Shown: positions 40,032-50,200, numbered from the stretch's first letter. The stretch: 64,000 bases of DNA from GCA-003244245 sp050700115 (GCA_050700115.1 JBOHGG010000017.1:1-64000); one strand, 5' to 3'. Numbers and translations: made by a program. Notes: generated by a model from the letters alone, not told the origin.

Positions 40032-40301
40032 CTAGTCCAGAATGGCCGCGCCCGAAACCACTACTCCGTCCACGAGGGTCGAGACGATCTCGATGTCGGC
40101 GATCCGGTCGGGCGTAACGGCGCACGGGTCGTCGGCCAGCACGACGAGGTCTGCGTGCCGCCCCGGCGCGATCGACCCCACGCTGTCCTCCCGATAGCAC
40201 GCCCGGGCCGCCTCGACGGTCCAGGCGCGCAGCGCCTCGCTGACCGTGATCGCCTCGTCGGGCCCGATCAGCTGCCCGCTCGACGTTGCCCGTTGCACCA
40301 T
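40032..40301 (-). pseudogene. C-terminal fragment of an amidohydrolase
   Basis: Reads 'GQLIGPDEAITVSEALRAWT', 'VGSIAPGRHADLVVLADDPC' and 'STLVDGVVV', the closing segment of YtcJ-type amidohydrolases (Amidohydro_3). It is in a different frame from the N-terminal piece (40268-41155), and the ~170 residues that should lie between them are absent. The two pieces are one gene broken by an internal deletion. Confidence 0.7.
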
Positions 40302-41155
40302 GAACTGAATGCAGCGCAGCGGCGCGGCGGGTGTGACGGGCCGGTCCGACCAGCCGCACGCCCGGTGCGCAGGCCCAGGTCCATCCCGCGGGCGATGCCG
40401 TCGTCGGCGTGCGCGCCGAGCGGGCGCAACAGGTCCGCCGCGACCATAACCTGGACCCGGACCGGCAGCCGGTCCCGCTCGACGGCTCGCTGGTAGGCGG
40501 CGAGCTCAACCGGGCTGTGACTGATCAGGCCGCCACCGATACCGGCCTCCGCGACGCTGGTCACGCCCTCGGCGAGGCAGGTGGCCGACGCCGCAGAGAT
40601 CGCCTCCACGAGCTCGTCGACGGCATAAGGCTGGCGCAGCGCCCGCACGGCCGCCATCCCGGCCTCGGCGAGCACACCATTGTCGTGTGCGGTCCCAGCC
40701 GGCAGTTCACCGAGAACGCCACTGTCCACGACGCAGGCGTGCCCGGAGTCGTGGATGACGAACAACCTGCGCCCGGCGGCGACGGCGTCCAGTTCGGCTG
40801 CGGTGAGGTGACGGCCGAGTGGACGCTGGTCGTAGCCGACGACGTCCACCCAGGACCCCGGCAGGCGCGCGCGGGCAGCCGCGCCGATCGCGGCGAGCAC
40901 GTCGCCGACGTCGCGGCAGGGTGCCACGCTGGCGCTGCGGGCGCGAAGCCCGGCCCAGGCCAGGTGCACGTGCGCGTCGATGAAGCCGGGCGCCACGGTG
41001 GCGCCCTGCAGGTCCACCACCCGGGCCGCCGGCAGCGCCGCGGCGGCGTCGTCGAGCGCGACAACGCGGCCCCGCCAGATGCCGATCTGGTGCGCCACCG
41101 GGTGGCGCGGGTCCATGGTGTGAACGGTCGCGCCAACCAGCCGGAGAACCAGCAT
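40268..41155 (-). pseudogene. N-terminal part of a YtcJ-type amidohydrolase
   Basis: About 255 recognisable residues: 'VGATVHTMDPRHPVA', the metal-binding 'PGFIDAHVHLAWAGL', 'SWVDVVGYDQRPLGRHLTAA' and 'LFVIHDSGHACVV'. Beyond about 40390 the sequence becomes Arg/Ser/Cys-rich and the central metal ligands never appear; the C-terminus follows in another frame at 40301-40032. The ATG at 41155 directly abuts the formyltransferase stop (TGAATG), so it was once co-transcribed with it. Non-functional as read. Confidence 0.7.
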
Positions 41156-42109
41156 TCAGCCCTGCGGGTATGAGGTCAGGTACCCGCCCATACGTCTGAA
41201 GTACTCCGCCGCATCGAGTTCCGGGCCGTCGTCGGTGCGGACGCGCTCGATCAGCAGCCCGGGGCAGCGCCCGCGCCGGGCATCGCCGCCGGCGACGATG
41301 ATCACCCCGGTTCCCCGGCGGATGACGATCCGGCCTGGTGTCCCGCCGATCGTGTCCTCGGTCACCGACGCCTTGAGGATCCGCAGCCGCTCGGGGCCGT
41401 GGTAGCAGTAGGCGTTGGGGTACGGGTCGGACTGCGCGCGCACGAGGTTGAAGATGTCACGCGCCGGCCACGTCCAGTCGATCCGGTTGTCCTCGTCGCA
41501 GCGGCGGTGGAAGTACGACGCGGCACGCCGGTCCTGCGGTGTCCAGTGGGTGCGGCCGGACGCGACGAGTTGCAGTGCGTCGACGGTGATCGGGCCGAAC
41601 ATCCCCAGCGTCCGGTCGAACAGATCGGCGATCGTGTCGTCGTCGGTGACCGGGGTGGCGCGCTGCAGCACGATGTCTCCGGCGTCGAACCCGGCGTTCA
41701 TCATGTGTGCGGTGACGCCGACCTCGGGCTCGTCGTTGATCAGTGCCCAGTTCAGCGGGGCGAAGCCGGCGTAGCCGGGCAGCAGCGAGTCATGCACGTT
41801 GAGCGTGCCAAGCGGCGGGATCGAGAAGATCTCCGGCGGCAACCAGGTCCGCCAGTTCGACACGACCATGACGTCCGCGCCGGTCGCGGTGATCGCCTCG
41901 CGGACCTCGGCGTCGTCGGCCCGGTCGCGGACGAGCAGCGGGATGCCGTGGTCGGCGGCGAGCTCGGCCACTGATTCGTTGAAGATCTTCTCGTAGGCGT
42001 TGCCGCTGTCCGGGTGGGTAACGATCAGCGGGATCTCGTGGCCCGCCGCCAGAATCGCCTCAATCGTGCGCCGGCCCCATGTCATGTATCCGAATGTGAC
42101 GACGCGCAT
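41156..42109 (-). CDS. Hydroxyornithine formyltransferase (siderophore tailoring)
   Basis: A 317-residue formyltransferase of the methionyl-tRNA formyltransferase family with 'NVHDSLLPGYAGFAPLNWAL' (HxSLLPxxxG), 'TAHMMNAGFDAGDIVLQ' and the N10-formyl-THF fold. Related siderophore enzymes (the CchA type in coelichelin clusters) formylate N5-hydroxyornithine. It shares a divergent iron box (42144-42159) with the exporter genes, and the first visible NRPS adenylation domain has the formyl-hydroxyornithine code, so the role is strongly supported. ATG 42109 was chosen by homology. The N-hydroxylase needed before it is not in the window. Confidence 0.9.
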   Translation of the reverse strand: MRVVTFGYMTWGRRTIEAILAAGHEIPLIVTHPDSGNAYEKIFNESVAELAADHGIPLLVRDRADDAEVREAITATGADVMVVSNWRTWLPPEIFSIPPLGTLNVHDSLLPGYAGFAPLNWALINDEPEVGVTAHMMNAGFDAGDIVLQRATPVTDDDTIADLFDRTLGMFGPITVDALQLVASGRTHWTPQDRRAASYFHRRCDEDNRIDWTWPARDIFNLVRAQSDPYPNAYCYHGPERLRILKASVTEDTIGGTPGRIVIRRGTGVIIVAGGDARRGRCPGLLIERVRTDDGPELDAAEYFRRMGGYLTSYPQG

Positions 42110-42143
42110 GCAGGCTCCACCTCGTCCCTGATTGAGGCGCTGA

Positions 42144-42159
42144 GTAAGGATAACCTTAC
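42144..42159. promoter_or_regulatory. IdeR/DtxR iron box between formyltransferase and ABC exporter
   Basis: GTAAGGATAACCTTAC is a near-perfect palindrome matching the core of the iron-box consensus (GTTAGGCTAACCTAA). It ends 5 bp before the exporter ATG (42164) and 35 bp before the formyltransferase ATG (42109), so iron can repress both directions. Confidence 0.85.
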
Positions 42160-42163
42160 CAAC

Positions 42164-43858
42164 ATGCGCGTGGGTGAGATTACTGGGAGATCGGTGTTGC
42201 GCGGCTCGGTCGGCGCGTACCGGCGCCACGTCGCCGTCGCGGCAGCGTTGCTGTGCGGGCACCAGATCGGCGAGGCGCTCGTCCCGGTTCTCGTCGGGGT
42301 GGTCATCGACGAGGCCGTGACCACCGGGGACCCGCGGGCGCTGATCGGCTGGCTGCTGGTGCTGGGGCTGGACTTCGCGGTGCTGTCGTTCAGCTACCGC
42401 TGGGGCGCGCGGTGGTCGTGGCTGGCCGACGTGCGCGCCGACCAGCGACTGCGACTGCAGCTCACCGACCGGGTGCTGGACCCACGCGCCGGTGCCGAGG
42501 CGGGACGGCTGCCCGGCGGCCTCGCCAGCATCGCGACGTCCGACGCCAAGCGGGTGGGCATCGTCAACTTCGCCCTTCCCCTCGGGCTCGGCGCAGTGGC
42601 TGCGCTGGTCGTCGCCACCGTGGCGCTGCTGCGCATCTCGATCCCCTTGGGCCTGCTGATCCTGCTCGGCACACCGCCGCTGCTGTATCTGGTGCACCTG
42701 CTCGGCAAACCGCTGGAGCGGCGCAGCGGGCCGGAGCAGGAACGTGCCGCGCAGGCCTCCGGGGTGGCCGCGGACCTGGTGTCGGGGGTCCGGGTGCTCA
42801 AGGGCATCGGGGCCGAGCCTGCGGCGGTGCGCCACTACGTGGGAACCAGCCGGGAGGCGCTCGCCGCTACCCTGCGCGCCACCGGCGCCCAGGCCTGGTA
42901 CCAGGGCGCCGTGCTCGCGGCCAACGGGCTGTTCCTCGCGCTCGTGGCGCTGGTGGGCGGTCGGCTGGCGGCGGCGGGCGAGATCAGCATCGGCGGCCTG
43001 GTGGCAGCTGTCGGGCTCGCGCAGTTCCTCATCGGACCACTGCAGACCTTCGGGTGGGTCAACGGGCGGCTGGCCCAGGCCCGCGCGTCGGCCGCGCGGA
43101 TCGCCGAGGTACTCGCGGCCGCACCGGCCGTGCGGGCGGGGACGCGGACACTCCCGGGTGACGTTCGGGGCGCGGTACGGCTGCGCGACCTTCGCCACGG
43201 CCCGCTCGACGGTGTCGATCTCGATGTCCCGGCCGGCCAGCTGCTCGGCGTGGTCGCCCGCGACTCCGCCGCGGCGCTCGCCCTGATGCACTGCCTGGGC
43301 CGCGAAGTCGAGCCGGCCGAGGGCACAGTCGAGCTCGACGGGGTGGCGCTGGACGAGTACCCGCCCACCGACGCCCGCACGGCGGTGCTGGTCGCCGCGC
43401 ACGACGCGGAGCTGTTCTCCGGCACCGTGCGCGACAACGTGCGGGCCGGTACGCCCGCAGACCGGGATCTTGCGCCCGCGATGGCCGCCGCGCAGGCCGA
43501 CCAGGTGGCCGACGTACTGCCCACGGGCTGGGACACCGCGGTCTCCGAACAGGGCCGATCGCTGTCGGGCGGCCAGCGACAGCGGGTGGCCCTGGCCCGG
43601 GCGCTCGCCACCGACGCCCCGGTCCTCGTGTTGCACGACCCGACGACGGCCGTCGACTCCGCCACCGAGGCCCGGATCGCCGCCGGGCTGCGCGCGCTGC
43701 GTCGCGGCCGCACCACGATCATGCTTACCACCAGCCCGGCGCTGCTTGCCATCACTGATCGGGTTGTGGTGGTCGACGACGGCCGGATCACCACCGCGGG
43801 CACCCACGCCGACCTGCTGCACACCGACCCCGGTTACCGCGCGACGGTGCTGGCGTGA
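42164..43858 (+). CDS. ABC exporter half-transporter 1 (degenerate ATP-binding site)
   Basis: A 564-residue fused membrane/ATPase protein with six membrane helices (about residues 15-280) and a nucleotide-binding domain. Walker A is lost: the expected GxxGxGKS/T is replaced in 'GVVARDSAAALALMHCLG'. Walker B ends '..VLVLHDPTTA', so the catalytic Glu is Pro. The signature 'RSLSGGQRQRVALARAL' is perfect. This is the pattern of the non-catalytic half of a heterodimeric exporter. It overlaps the partner gene (GTGA at 43855-43858). Siderophore export or import (IrtA/B-like) is likely from the iron box and cluster context. Confidence 0.9.
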   Translation: MRVGEITGRSVLRGSVGAYRRHVAVAAALLCGHQIGEALVPVLVGVVIDEAVTTGDPRALIGWLLVLGLDFAVLSFSYRWGARWSWLADVRADQRLRLQLTDRVLDPRAGAEAGRLPGGLASIATSDAKRVGIVNFALPLGLGAVAALVVATVALLRISIPLGLLILLGTPPLLYLVHLLGKPLERRSGPEQERAAQASGVAADLVSGVRVLKGIGAEPAAVRHYVGTSREALAATLRATGAQAWYQGAVLAANGLFLALVALVGGRLAAAGEISIGGLVAAVGLAQFLIGPLQTFGWVNGRLAQARASAARIAEVLAAAPAVRAGTRTLPGDVRGAVRLRDLRHGPLDGVDLDVPAGQLLGVVARDSAAALALMHCLGREVEPAEGTVELDGVALDEYPPTDARTAVLVAAHDAELFSGTVRDNVRAGTPADRDLAPAMAAAQADQVADVLPTGWDTAVSEQGRSLSGGQRQRVALARALATDAPVLVLHDPTTAVDSATEARIAAGLRALRRGRTTIMLTTSPALLAITDRVVVVDDGRITTAGTHADLLHTDPGYRATVLA

Positions 43859-45612
43859 CCGCGTCGTCGCGGGCACTACTGCCGGTTGCCCCGCGCCCCC
43901 GGCTGCGCGCCGCCCTGGGCGAGCTGCTGCGCCCGCACCGGGCTCGTGCCGTGGCCGCGGTCGTCGCGCTGGTCGCGGGCGCGGCCGTCAGCGTGCTGGC
44001 CGCGCCGCTGCTGGGTCGCATCGTCGACCTCGTCGCCCAGGGCGAACCGCCGGACGCCGTCACCGGGCCGGCGCTGCTGCTCGTCGCCGTCGCGCTGGGC
44101 CAGGGGCTGCTGGCGGTGCTGGGCATCATGCTGGTCGCTCGAGTGGGCGAGAACATGCTCGCGCAGCTGCGCGAGCGGTTCGTCTCCCGCGCGCTGGGCC
44201 TGCCACTGGAACGGATCGAGGCCGCCGGCTCCGGTGACCTCACCTCCCGGGTCACCGCAGACGTCTCGCTGATCGGCGAGGCCGTCCGCGAAGCGATCCC
44301 CCTGTTCGCCCAGGCCGCGCTGATCATCGTGCTCACCCTCGTCGGCCTCGCGGTGCTGGACTGGCGGTTCCTGATGGCCGCGCTGCTCGCCGTCCCGATC
44401 CAGGCGCTCACCGCCCGCTGGTACCTACGCCGCTCCACCCCGCTTTACACCGAGCAGCGGGTGGTGGGCGGCATCCAGCAGCAGCAGTTGCTCGACACCG
44501 TCGGCGGGGCCGCCACCGTCCGGGCGTTCCGGCTCGCCGAGCAACACGCCACCTTGGTCCGCGCGCGGTCGGAGGACGTGGTGAACCTCGCGCTGCGCGT
44601 GGTGCGACTGCAGAACCGGTTCTTCGGCCGGCTCAACTTCGCCGAGTTCGTCGGGGTGGCGGCGGTGCTCACCGCCGGGTTCTTCCTGGTGCGCACCGGG
44701 GCAGTGTCCATCGGCACCGCGAGCGCCGCGGCGCTGTACTTCATCAACCTCTTCGCTCCGATCAACCAGGTGCTGTTTCTGCTCGACACCGCCCAGTCGG
44801 CGGCGGCGAGCCTGGCCCGCATCGTCGGCGTCGCGGACCTGCCTGCCGAACGGCAGCCGGAGCACCCGATGCGCCCGGTCGACGCCGCAGTGCGCATCAC
44901 CGGCCTCGGCCACGCCTACGTCGACGGGCACGACGTGCTGGACGGCGTCGACCTCGACATCGCCCCCGGCACCCGGGTGGCCTTGGTGGGCGCCAGCGGG
45001 GCCGGCAAGACCACGCTGGCCAAGCTCGTCGCCGGTGTGCACCGGCCGACCCGGGGCACGGTCTGCATCGGCGGCGCCGCGCTCGACGAGCAGGGCCCGG
45101 CCGTGGTCCGCCAGACCGTCGCACTGATCACCCAGGAGGTGCACGTCTTCGCCGGGCCGCTGGCCGCCGATCTGCGGCTGGCCCGACCACATGCGACCGA
45201 CGAGGAGCTGCGGGCCGCGCTGGCCGCCGTCGACGCGCTGGGCTGGGCGCAGACCCTGCCCGACGGGCTCGACACCGTGGTCGGGACCGGTGGGCACTCG
45301 CTGACCGTGGTGCAGGCCCAGCAGCTCGCGCTGGCGCGGCTCGTGCTCGCCGACCCACCCGTCGCGATCCTCGACGAGGCCACTGCTGAGGCCGGCAGCT
45401 CGGGCGCCCGGGTGCTGGAAGCCGCCGCGCGGCGCGCCCTGGTCGGGCGGACCGCGCTGCTGGTGGCCCACCGGCTCACCCAGGCCGCCAGTGCGGACAC
45501 CGTCGTCGTGCTGGAGGCGGGGCGCATGGTGGAGCAGGGAACACATGACGAACTCGTCACCGCGGGTGACCGGTATGCCCAGCTGTGGGCTGCCTGGCGG
45601 AGCACCCGGTGA
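43855..45612 (+). CDS. ABC exporter half-transporter 2 (intact Walker motifs, degenerate signature)
   Basis: A 585-residue partner of the preceding protein with six membrane helices and an ATPase domain. Walker A is intact ('VALVGASGAGKTTLAKLVAG') and Walker B has the catalytic Glu ('VAILDEATAEAG'), but the LSGGQ signature is replaced by 'HSLTVVQAQQLALARL'. Combined with the other half, one complete ATP site (Walker A/B of this chain with LSGGQ of the first) and one dead site are formed. GTG 43855. The transported substrate is presumably the siderophore. Confidence 0.9.
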   Translation: MTASSRALLPVAPRPRLRAALGELLRPHRARAVAAVVALVAGAAVSVLAAPLLGRIVDLVAQGEPPDAVTGPALLLVAVALGQGLLAVLGIMLVARVGENMLAQLRERFVSRALGLPLERIEAAGSGDLTSRVTADVSLIGEAVREAIPLFAQAALIIVLTLVGLAVLDWRFLMAALLAVPIQALTARWYLRRSTPLYTEQRVVGGIQQQQLLDTVGGAATVRAFRLAEQHATLVRARSEDVVNLALRVVRLQNRFFGRLNFAEFVGVAAVLTAGFFLVRTGAVSIGTASAAALYFINLFAPINQVLFLLDTAQSAAASLARIVGVADLPAERQPEHPMRPVDAAVRITGLGHAYVDGHDVLDGVDLDIAPGTRVALVGASGAGKTTLAKLVAGVHRPTRGTVCIGGAALDEQGPAVVRQTVALITQEVHVFAGPLAADLRLARPHATDEELRAALAAVDALGWAQTLPDGLDTVVGTGGHSLTVVQAQQLALARLVLADPPVAILDEATAEAGSSGARVLEAAARRALVGRTALLVAHRLTQAASADTVVVLEAGRMVEQGTHDELVTAGDRYAQLWAAWRSTR

Positions 45613-45663
45613 GCTGTTTGGGCGGAATGCTTGTTTCGGGGGGTTAAGTACTTGAAGCCTGGG

Positions 45664-45682
45664 TATGGATAGGCAAAGCTAA
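45664..45682 (+). promoter_or_regulatory. Probable IdeR/DtxR iron box upstream of binding protein
   Basis: TATGGATAGGCAAAGCTAA; its reverse complement TTAGCTTTGCCTATCCATA matches the left 16 positions of the iron-box consensus at 12. It lies 57 bp before the ATG at 45739, and is weaker than the other two boxes. Confidence 0.55.
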
Positions 45683-45738
45683 TCAGCCGAATGCTCTGGC
45701 GCGTAGTGCGGGGGAACGCCTGGCCCGAAAGGAAACCG

Positions 45739-46806
45739 ATGTCCAGCACACCCCTCACCGGCGACCGGCGCAGCCTCCCGCGTCCCCGCACGAGCTTTCC
45801 GTTGTTCCTCCTGGTGCTGGTCGCGGCCTTGGTCATGACGGCGTGCAGCCGCGACGGCAGCACCGCGCCCTCAGCTACGCCCTCCGCCGCTGCACCGCCG
45901 GGAGGCTCGGCGCAGGGCTTTCCGGTGACCATCAAGCACGCTCTGGGTTCCACCACGATCACCAGCGAGCCACAGCGAGTCGTCACGATCGGCTGGAGCG
46001 ATCAGGATCCGGTCCTGGCGCTGGGGGTGAAGCCGGTCGGCACCACCGAGTGGTTCAACGAGCAACCCGGTGCGATCTTCCCCTGGGCGCGTGCGGCGGC
46101 CGGTGACGCGAAGCCGGAGATCATATCCACGGCGGGAGAGATCAACTATGAGAAGGTCGCTGCGGTGCAGCCCGACCTGATCCTGGCGCTGTACGAAGGC
46201 CTCGACCAGTCCAAGTACGACACCCTGTCGAAGATCGCTCCGACGGTGGCGCACTCACCGGACTTCGACCCGTTCGGCGCGACCTGGCAGGACATGACCT
46301 TGACCGCCGGCCGCGCGCTGGGCCGCGAGCAGCAGGCGAGGGACCTGATCGCAGACGTCGAGGCGAGGTTCGCCAAGCTCCGCGCCGAGCACCCGGAATG
46401 GGCGCAGCAGACCATGCTCGTGATGGCCACCGTGGACCAGGGCAGCTACCAGGTGTTCTCACCCCAGGACCCCAAGGCGCGGTTCTTCGCCGACCTCGGC
46501 TTCAAGACGACACCACCGTGGATCTCCGGCCGGGTGCAGGACAACGTGGCCACGGTCAGCGCTGAGGAGGCCAGCCTGCTCGACGTCGATCGCCTCGCCT
46601 GGACGTCCGACCCGGACACGCTGGATCAGCTCAGAGACGATCCGATCTACAGCCGCCTCAACGTGGTCCGGGACGGCCGGGTGTCCTACCTGGACTACAC
46701 CGAGCCCCCGTTCCCCGGCGCCGCGGTAACGTTCAACACCGTGCTGAGCATCCCCTACGCGCTGGACCTGGTGGTGCCAGAGCTCGAGAAGTCCGGACCG
46801 AACTAG
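45739..46806 (+). CDS. Iron-siderophore ABC substrate-binding lipoprotein
   Basis: A 355-residue FecB/FepB-like periplasmic binding protein. It has a signal peptide with lipobox 'LVMTACSRD' (Cys about 36), 'PQRVVTIGWSDQDPVLALGV', 'INYEKVAAVQPDLILALYEG' and C-terminal 'VTFNTVLSIPYALDLVVPEL', typical of ferric-siderophore binders. GAAAGGAAACCG precedes the ATG. It follows the exporter pair and lies in front of the NRPS genes. The FecCD-type permease and ATPase that should work with it are not in the window. Confidence 0.92.
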   Translation: MSSTPLTGDRRSLPRPRTSFPLFLLVLVAALVMTACSRDGSTAPSATPSAAAPPGGSAQGFPVTIKHALGSTTITSEPQRVVTIGWSDQDPVLALGVKPVGTTEWFNEQPGAIFPWARAAAGDAKPEIISTAGEINYEKVAAVQPDLILALYEGLDQSKYDTLSKIAPTVAHSPDFDPFGATWQDMTLTAGRALGREQQARDLIADVEARFAKLRAEHPEWAQQTMLVMATVDQGSYQVFSPQDPKARFFADLGFKTTPPWISGRVQDNVATVSAEEASLLDVDRLAWTSDPDTLDQLRDDPIYSRLNVVRDGRVSYLDYTEPPFPGAAVTFNTVLSIPYALDLVVPELEKSGPN

Positions 46807-46814
46807 GGCCGTCC

Positions 46815-46985
46815 TCAAACAGCCCCCCGGACGGCGCGGACGAACCCGCGCAACGCCTCGAACCACAACTCGGCGAGCGTGACCTCGTGCTCGCCGAGCA
46901 ACGCCTCGGGCCACTCCCACGATGCGTGCAGCTCGGGACGCCCGTCGACGGCCGTCATGATCGAGTCAACTGTGCGGTCTGGGTC
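46815..46985 (-). pseudogene. Tail fragment of an NRPS epimerization/condensation domain
   Basis: About 55 codons ending at 46815 ('VDGRPELHASWEWPEALLGE', '..LAELWFEALRGFVRAVRG') match the last segment of the epimerization domains found at the ends of both nearby NRPSs ('..PQLHASWTWPGGILTEEAV'). Nothing upstream in this frame continues the domain. It is probably left from a lost or recombined third NRPS end. Confidence 0.6.
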
Positions 46986-47030
46986 GGCTCCAGGGCAGTA
47001 GTCGGGCGGGTGTCTGTCGGTGCCGCGGCC

Positions 47031-47092
47031 CCGTGAACTCGACGCCAGCGACGTCCGGGAGGACTGAAATGTCGCTGGTGTCGAGTTCACGG
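47031..47092. repeat. 22-bp inverted repeat (one mismatch) downstream of NRPS genes
   Basis: The arm CCGTGAACTCGACGCCAGCG plus AC (47031-47052) pairs with 47071-47092 with a single mismatch; the loop is 18 nt. It lies in the otherwise empty stretch 46986-47290 (305 bp; no gene recognised) between the convergent binding-protein/NRPS ends. Terminator or dispersed palindromic element. Confidence 0.65.
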
Positions 47093-47290
47093 ACAAGCCA
47101 GCCAGGGAATATACGTGATCGGGATGGGGGCGCCTGTTAGGGCTCGCTTCGTGGGGGAAAAACGATGTGCGGGATGTGGCGGAATCTGTGTGATCTGCTG
47201 CGGATGGGTCGCCTGCCCGAGTGTTGCCAGTCTGTGGATCTGCGCGACGGGCCAGAGCTGCTACAGACGTTTTGGGATGAGATCCCGAGC

Positions 47291-50200
47291 TCAGACCTCG
47301 CCGGTATTTGCTCTGCACCTGTCGGCACTGAGGGACGTGGCGCACATGCCCAAGGCGTCCAGGGCCCGGAACCAGGTCCGTGCCAGGTCCTGCACCGTCT
47401 CTTCGCGCAGCACGCCTGCCGGCCAGGACCAGTAGGAAGTCAGCTCGGAGCCGTGCGGGTGGTCCTCGATGTGCGCATCGAGGACCATGCAGAAGGCCGT
47501 CGGCATATCGGGGTCGGCACTGGCGTCCACCGCCTCCACCTCGGGCGCCTGAGCCCAGTCCGTTGCCTCGGACGAGTCGTACCGCCCCATATAGTTGAAC
47601 TCGATCTGCGGCACGACCAGCTCCCCCAGGACTGTCCGGGTACGTGGATTGAGGTACCGGAGTAATCCGTAGCCCATGCCGTTTTCCGGCAACGCGCGCA
47701 GATGGTCCCGGACGCGGGTGATCGCCTGGCGGGCCGCCGGCCCGCCGGCCAGTGCTTCGTCGAGGTCGATCTCACCGGGGTCGAGGCGCACCGGAAACAC
47801 ATTGGTGAACCAGCCCACCGTGCGGGAGAGGTCCACGCCACCTACCAATTCCTCTTCACGGCCGTGACCCTCCAATGCGACGACCACACCGGTATCCCCA
47901 TCGGCACCACTGCCGTTGTAGCGCCGGGCAAGGTCGACCACCGCCAGTGCGAGCGCGGTCAGCAGGGCGTCATTGACCGTGCTGTCAAAAGCTGCGGGGA
48001 CCGAGGCCAGCAACGGCGTTGTGCGCTGCACAGGCAGCACGAGTGTCAGCGTCTGGAGCCTGCCCATCGTGTCCCGTTCAGGATCCAGTGCCCTCTCCAC
48101 CGGCAGGGATACGCCGCCCGACAACGTCTTCGTCCACAGCGACAGCTCAGCGTCCCGACCTGGTGCGGCCGCCAGTTCGGTCAGCAGTTGCGACCAACGG
48201 CGGAACGAGGTGCCCACCGGCGCCAGTTCTACCGACCCGCCCGTCGCGAGCTGTGCGTACGCGGCCGCCAGGTCCGGGATCAGAACTCGCCAGGACACCC
48301 CGTCGACGACGAGATGATGCACCATGAGCAGCAGCCGTCCGGGAGTATCCGCCCCGGCGTCGAACCACACGACCTGGAGCATCACCCCCGCGTCCGGATC
48401 GAGCCTGCCCAAGGCGCTACGGGCGTGCTCGGTGATCTGCTGCGACACAGCCTCGCCGCCCAATCCGGCCACGTCGACGCGGCCTATCCACGCGTCGGCC
48501 TGCACCGAGCCAGGGGAGCACACGTCCAGCACCCAGTCGCCGATGCCCCCATCATCGATGGTGCCGTCTGCTCGGCGCACCAACCGCGCCCGCAGCATGT
48601 CATGGTGATCCACCACCGCCCGCATGATTGCCACCAGCCGGTCCCAGGAAAGGCCGGCCGGGACCTGAAGCACTTCCGCCTGGTTGAAGCCCTTGATGGG
48701 GTCGCCCACCTCCCGCAGCCAATGCATGATGGGAGTCAACGGGATCAGCCCCACACCGTCGTCGGTCTTCCGGCTTCCTGTCGTTTGCACCTCGGCGACC
48801 GTTGCGAGGGCTTCCACGGTCTTATGTTGAAAGACCTGGCGGGGAGTGACGACCAGTCCGGCACCGCGCGCTCGGTTGACAAGTTGCATGGCGACAATGC
48901 TGTCGCCACCCAGGGCGAAGAAGTCATCTTCAGCGCCAACCGCAGGCACACCAAGTACCGCGGCGAACGCTTCACACAGGAGTCTCTCTCGGGGCGTTGC
49001 CGGAGCCCGTCCACTCACCGCCGCCGTCAGCTCCGGGGATGGCAGCGCCTTGCGGTCCACCTTGCCGTTGGGTAGCACCGGCAGCCGGTCGAGTATCACG
49101 AACGCCGATGGCACCATGTAATCAGGCAAAGCGGCGGCGGTATGGTGCCGCAACTCGGCCGCATCCGGCACCGCTGCCTCGGCAGGCACGACGTAAGCCA
49201 CCAAGCGCTCGACCTGCGGACGGTCCTTCCGTACCAGCACGAGCGATTGAGCGACCGCGTCGTGACGGGTCAGCACGGCCTCGATCTCGCCCGGCTCGAC
49301 CCGGAAACCGCGGATCTTCACCTGGTCATCGGCGCGGCCGACAAACTCGAGAACGCCGCCGGTCCGCCACCGAACCAGGTCTCCTGTGCGATACATGCGT
49401 GAGCCCGGCAGACCGAACGGGTCGGCCACAAATCGCTCGGCACTCAAACCCGGCTTGGCCAAGTAGCCACGGGCCAGCTGCGCCCCTCCGATATAAAACT
49501 CTCCAGTCGCAGCCGGGGGAACCGGACGCAGGCGCGAGTCCAAGACGTACACTCTTGTGTTGTCCACGGGTCGGCCGATCATCGGCCGTGCACTGTCACG
49601 TACCTGCGCGACGACGGTATCGACGGTGCACTCGGTCGGTCCATAGAAGTTGTAGCTGTCGATCCCTTCGAGTTTCTGGAGATCGGTCCACAACGACTCG
49701 GGGACGGCCTCACCCCCGACGCCGAGAACCGTCAACGGACAACCTCCGTCATCGAACAGGCCGGCGGCGACAAGCTCGGTCAGGTAGGAGGGGGTCACCT
49801 CGATGAAATCGATTTCCTCCTTGATGATCGCCGCCGCCAGCAGTTGCGGATCCCTGCGGGTCTCGTCCGTGGTCACAACGATTTCGTGACCCTGGAGTAT
49901 TGCCAGCAGCGGCTGCCATGAGGCATCGAAAGAGAACGACCAGTTGTGCGCCACCCGGAGCGGCCGACCTCCCAAGGCGTCAACGGCGGGAGCAAAGAGC
50001 GCTCTTTGGTGACTGTGGAGAAGGTTCACCACGTTGCGATGTGGAATCACGACGCCCTTGGGTTGACCGGTTGACCCCGAGGTGTAGATGACGTAAGCGG
50101 GATTGCGCGGTGACAGCGACTGCCGGCGGTCACTGTCGGTGGGATCAGTGTCGGAGCACTGGTCGAGTGTCGTGATGACGTCAGGACGGTCCAGGACGAT

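Noticed and set aside
42110..43876. A minus-strand open frame continuing upstream of the formyltransferase for ~590 codons
   Set aside because: It is the antisense shadow of the ABC exporter gene, with His/Gln/Gly-rich composition and no domain. The formyltransferase starts at 42109 and the iron box lies between.
47165..47665. Plus-strand frame with Cys- and Trp-containing start near 47165
   Set aside because: Most of it lies antisense to the NRPS epimerization domain; the first ~40 residues match nothing I know.
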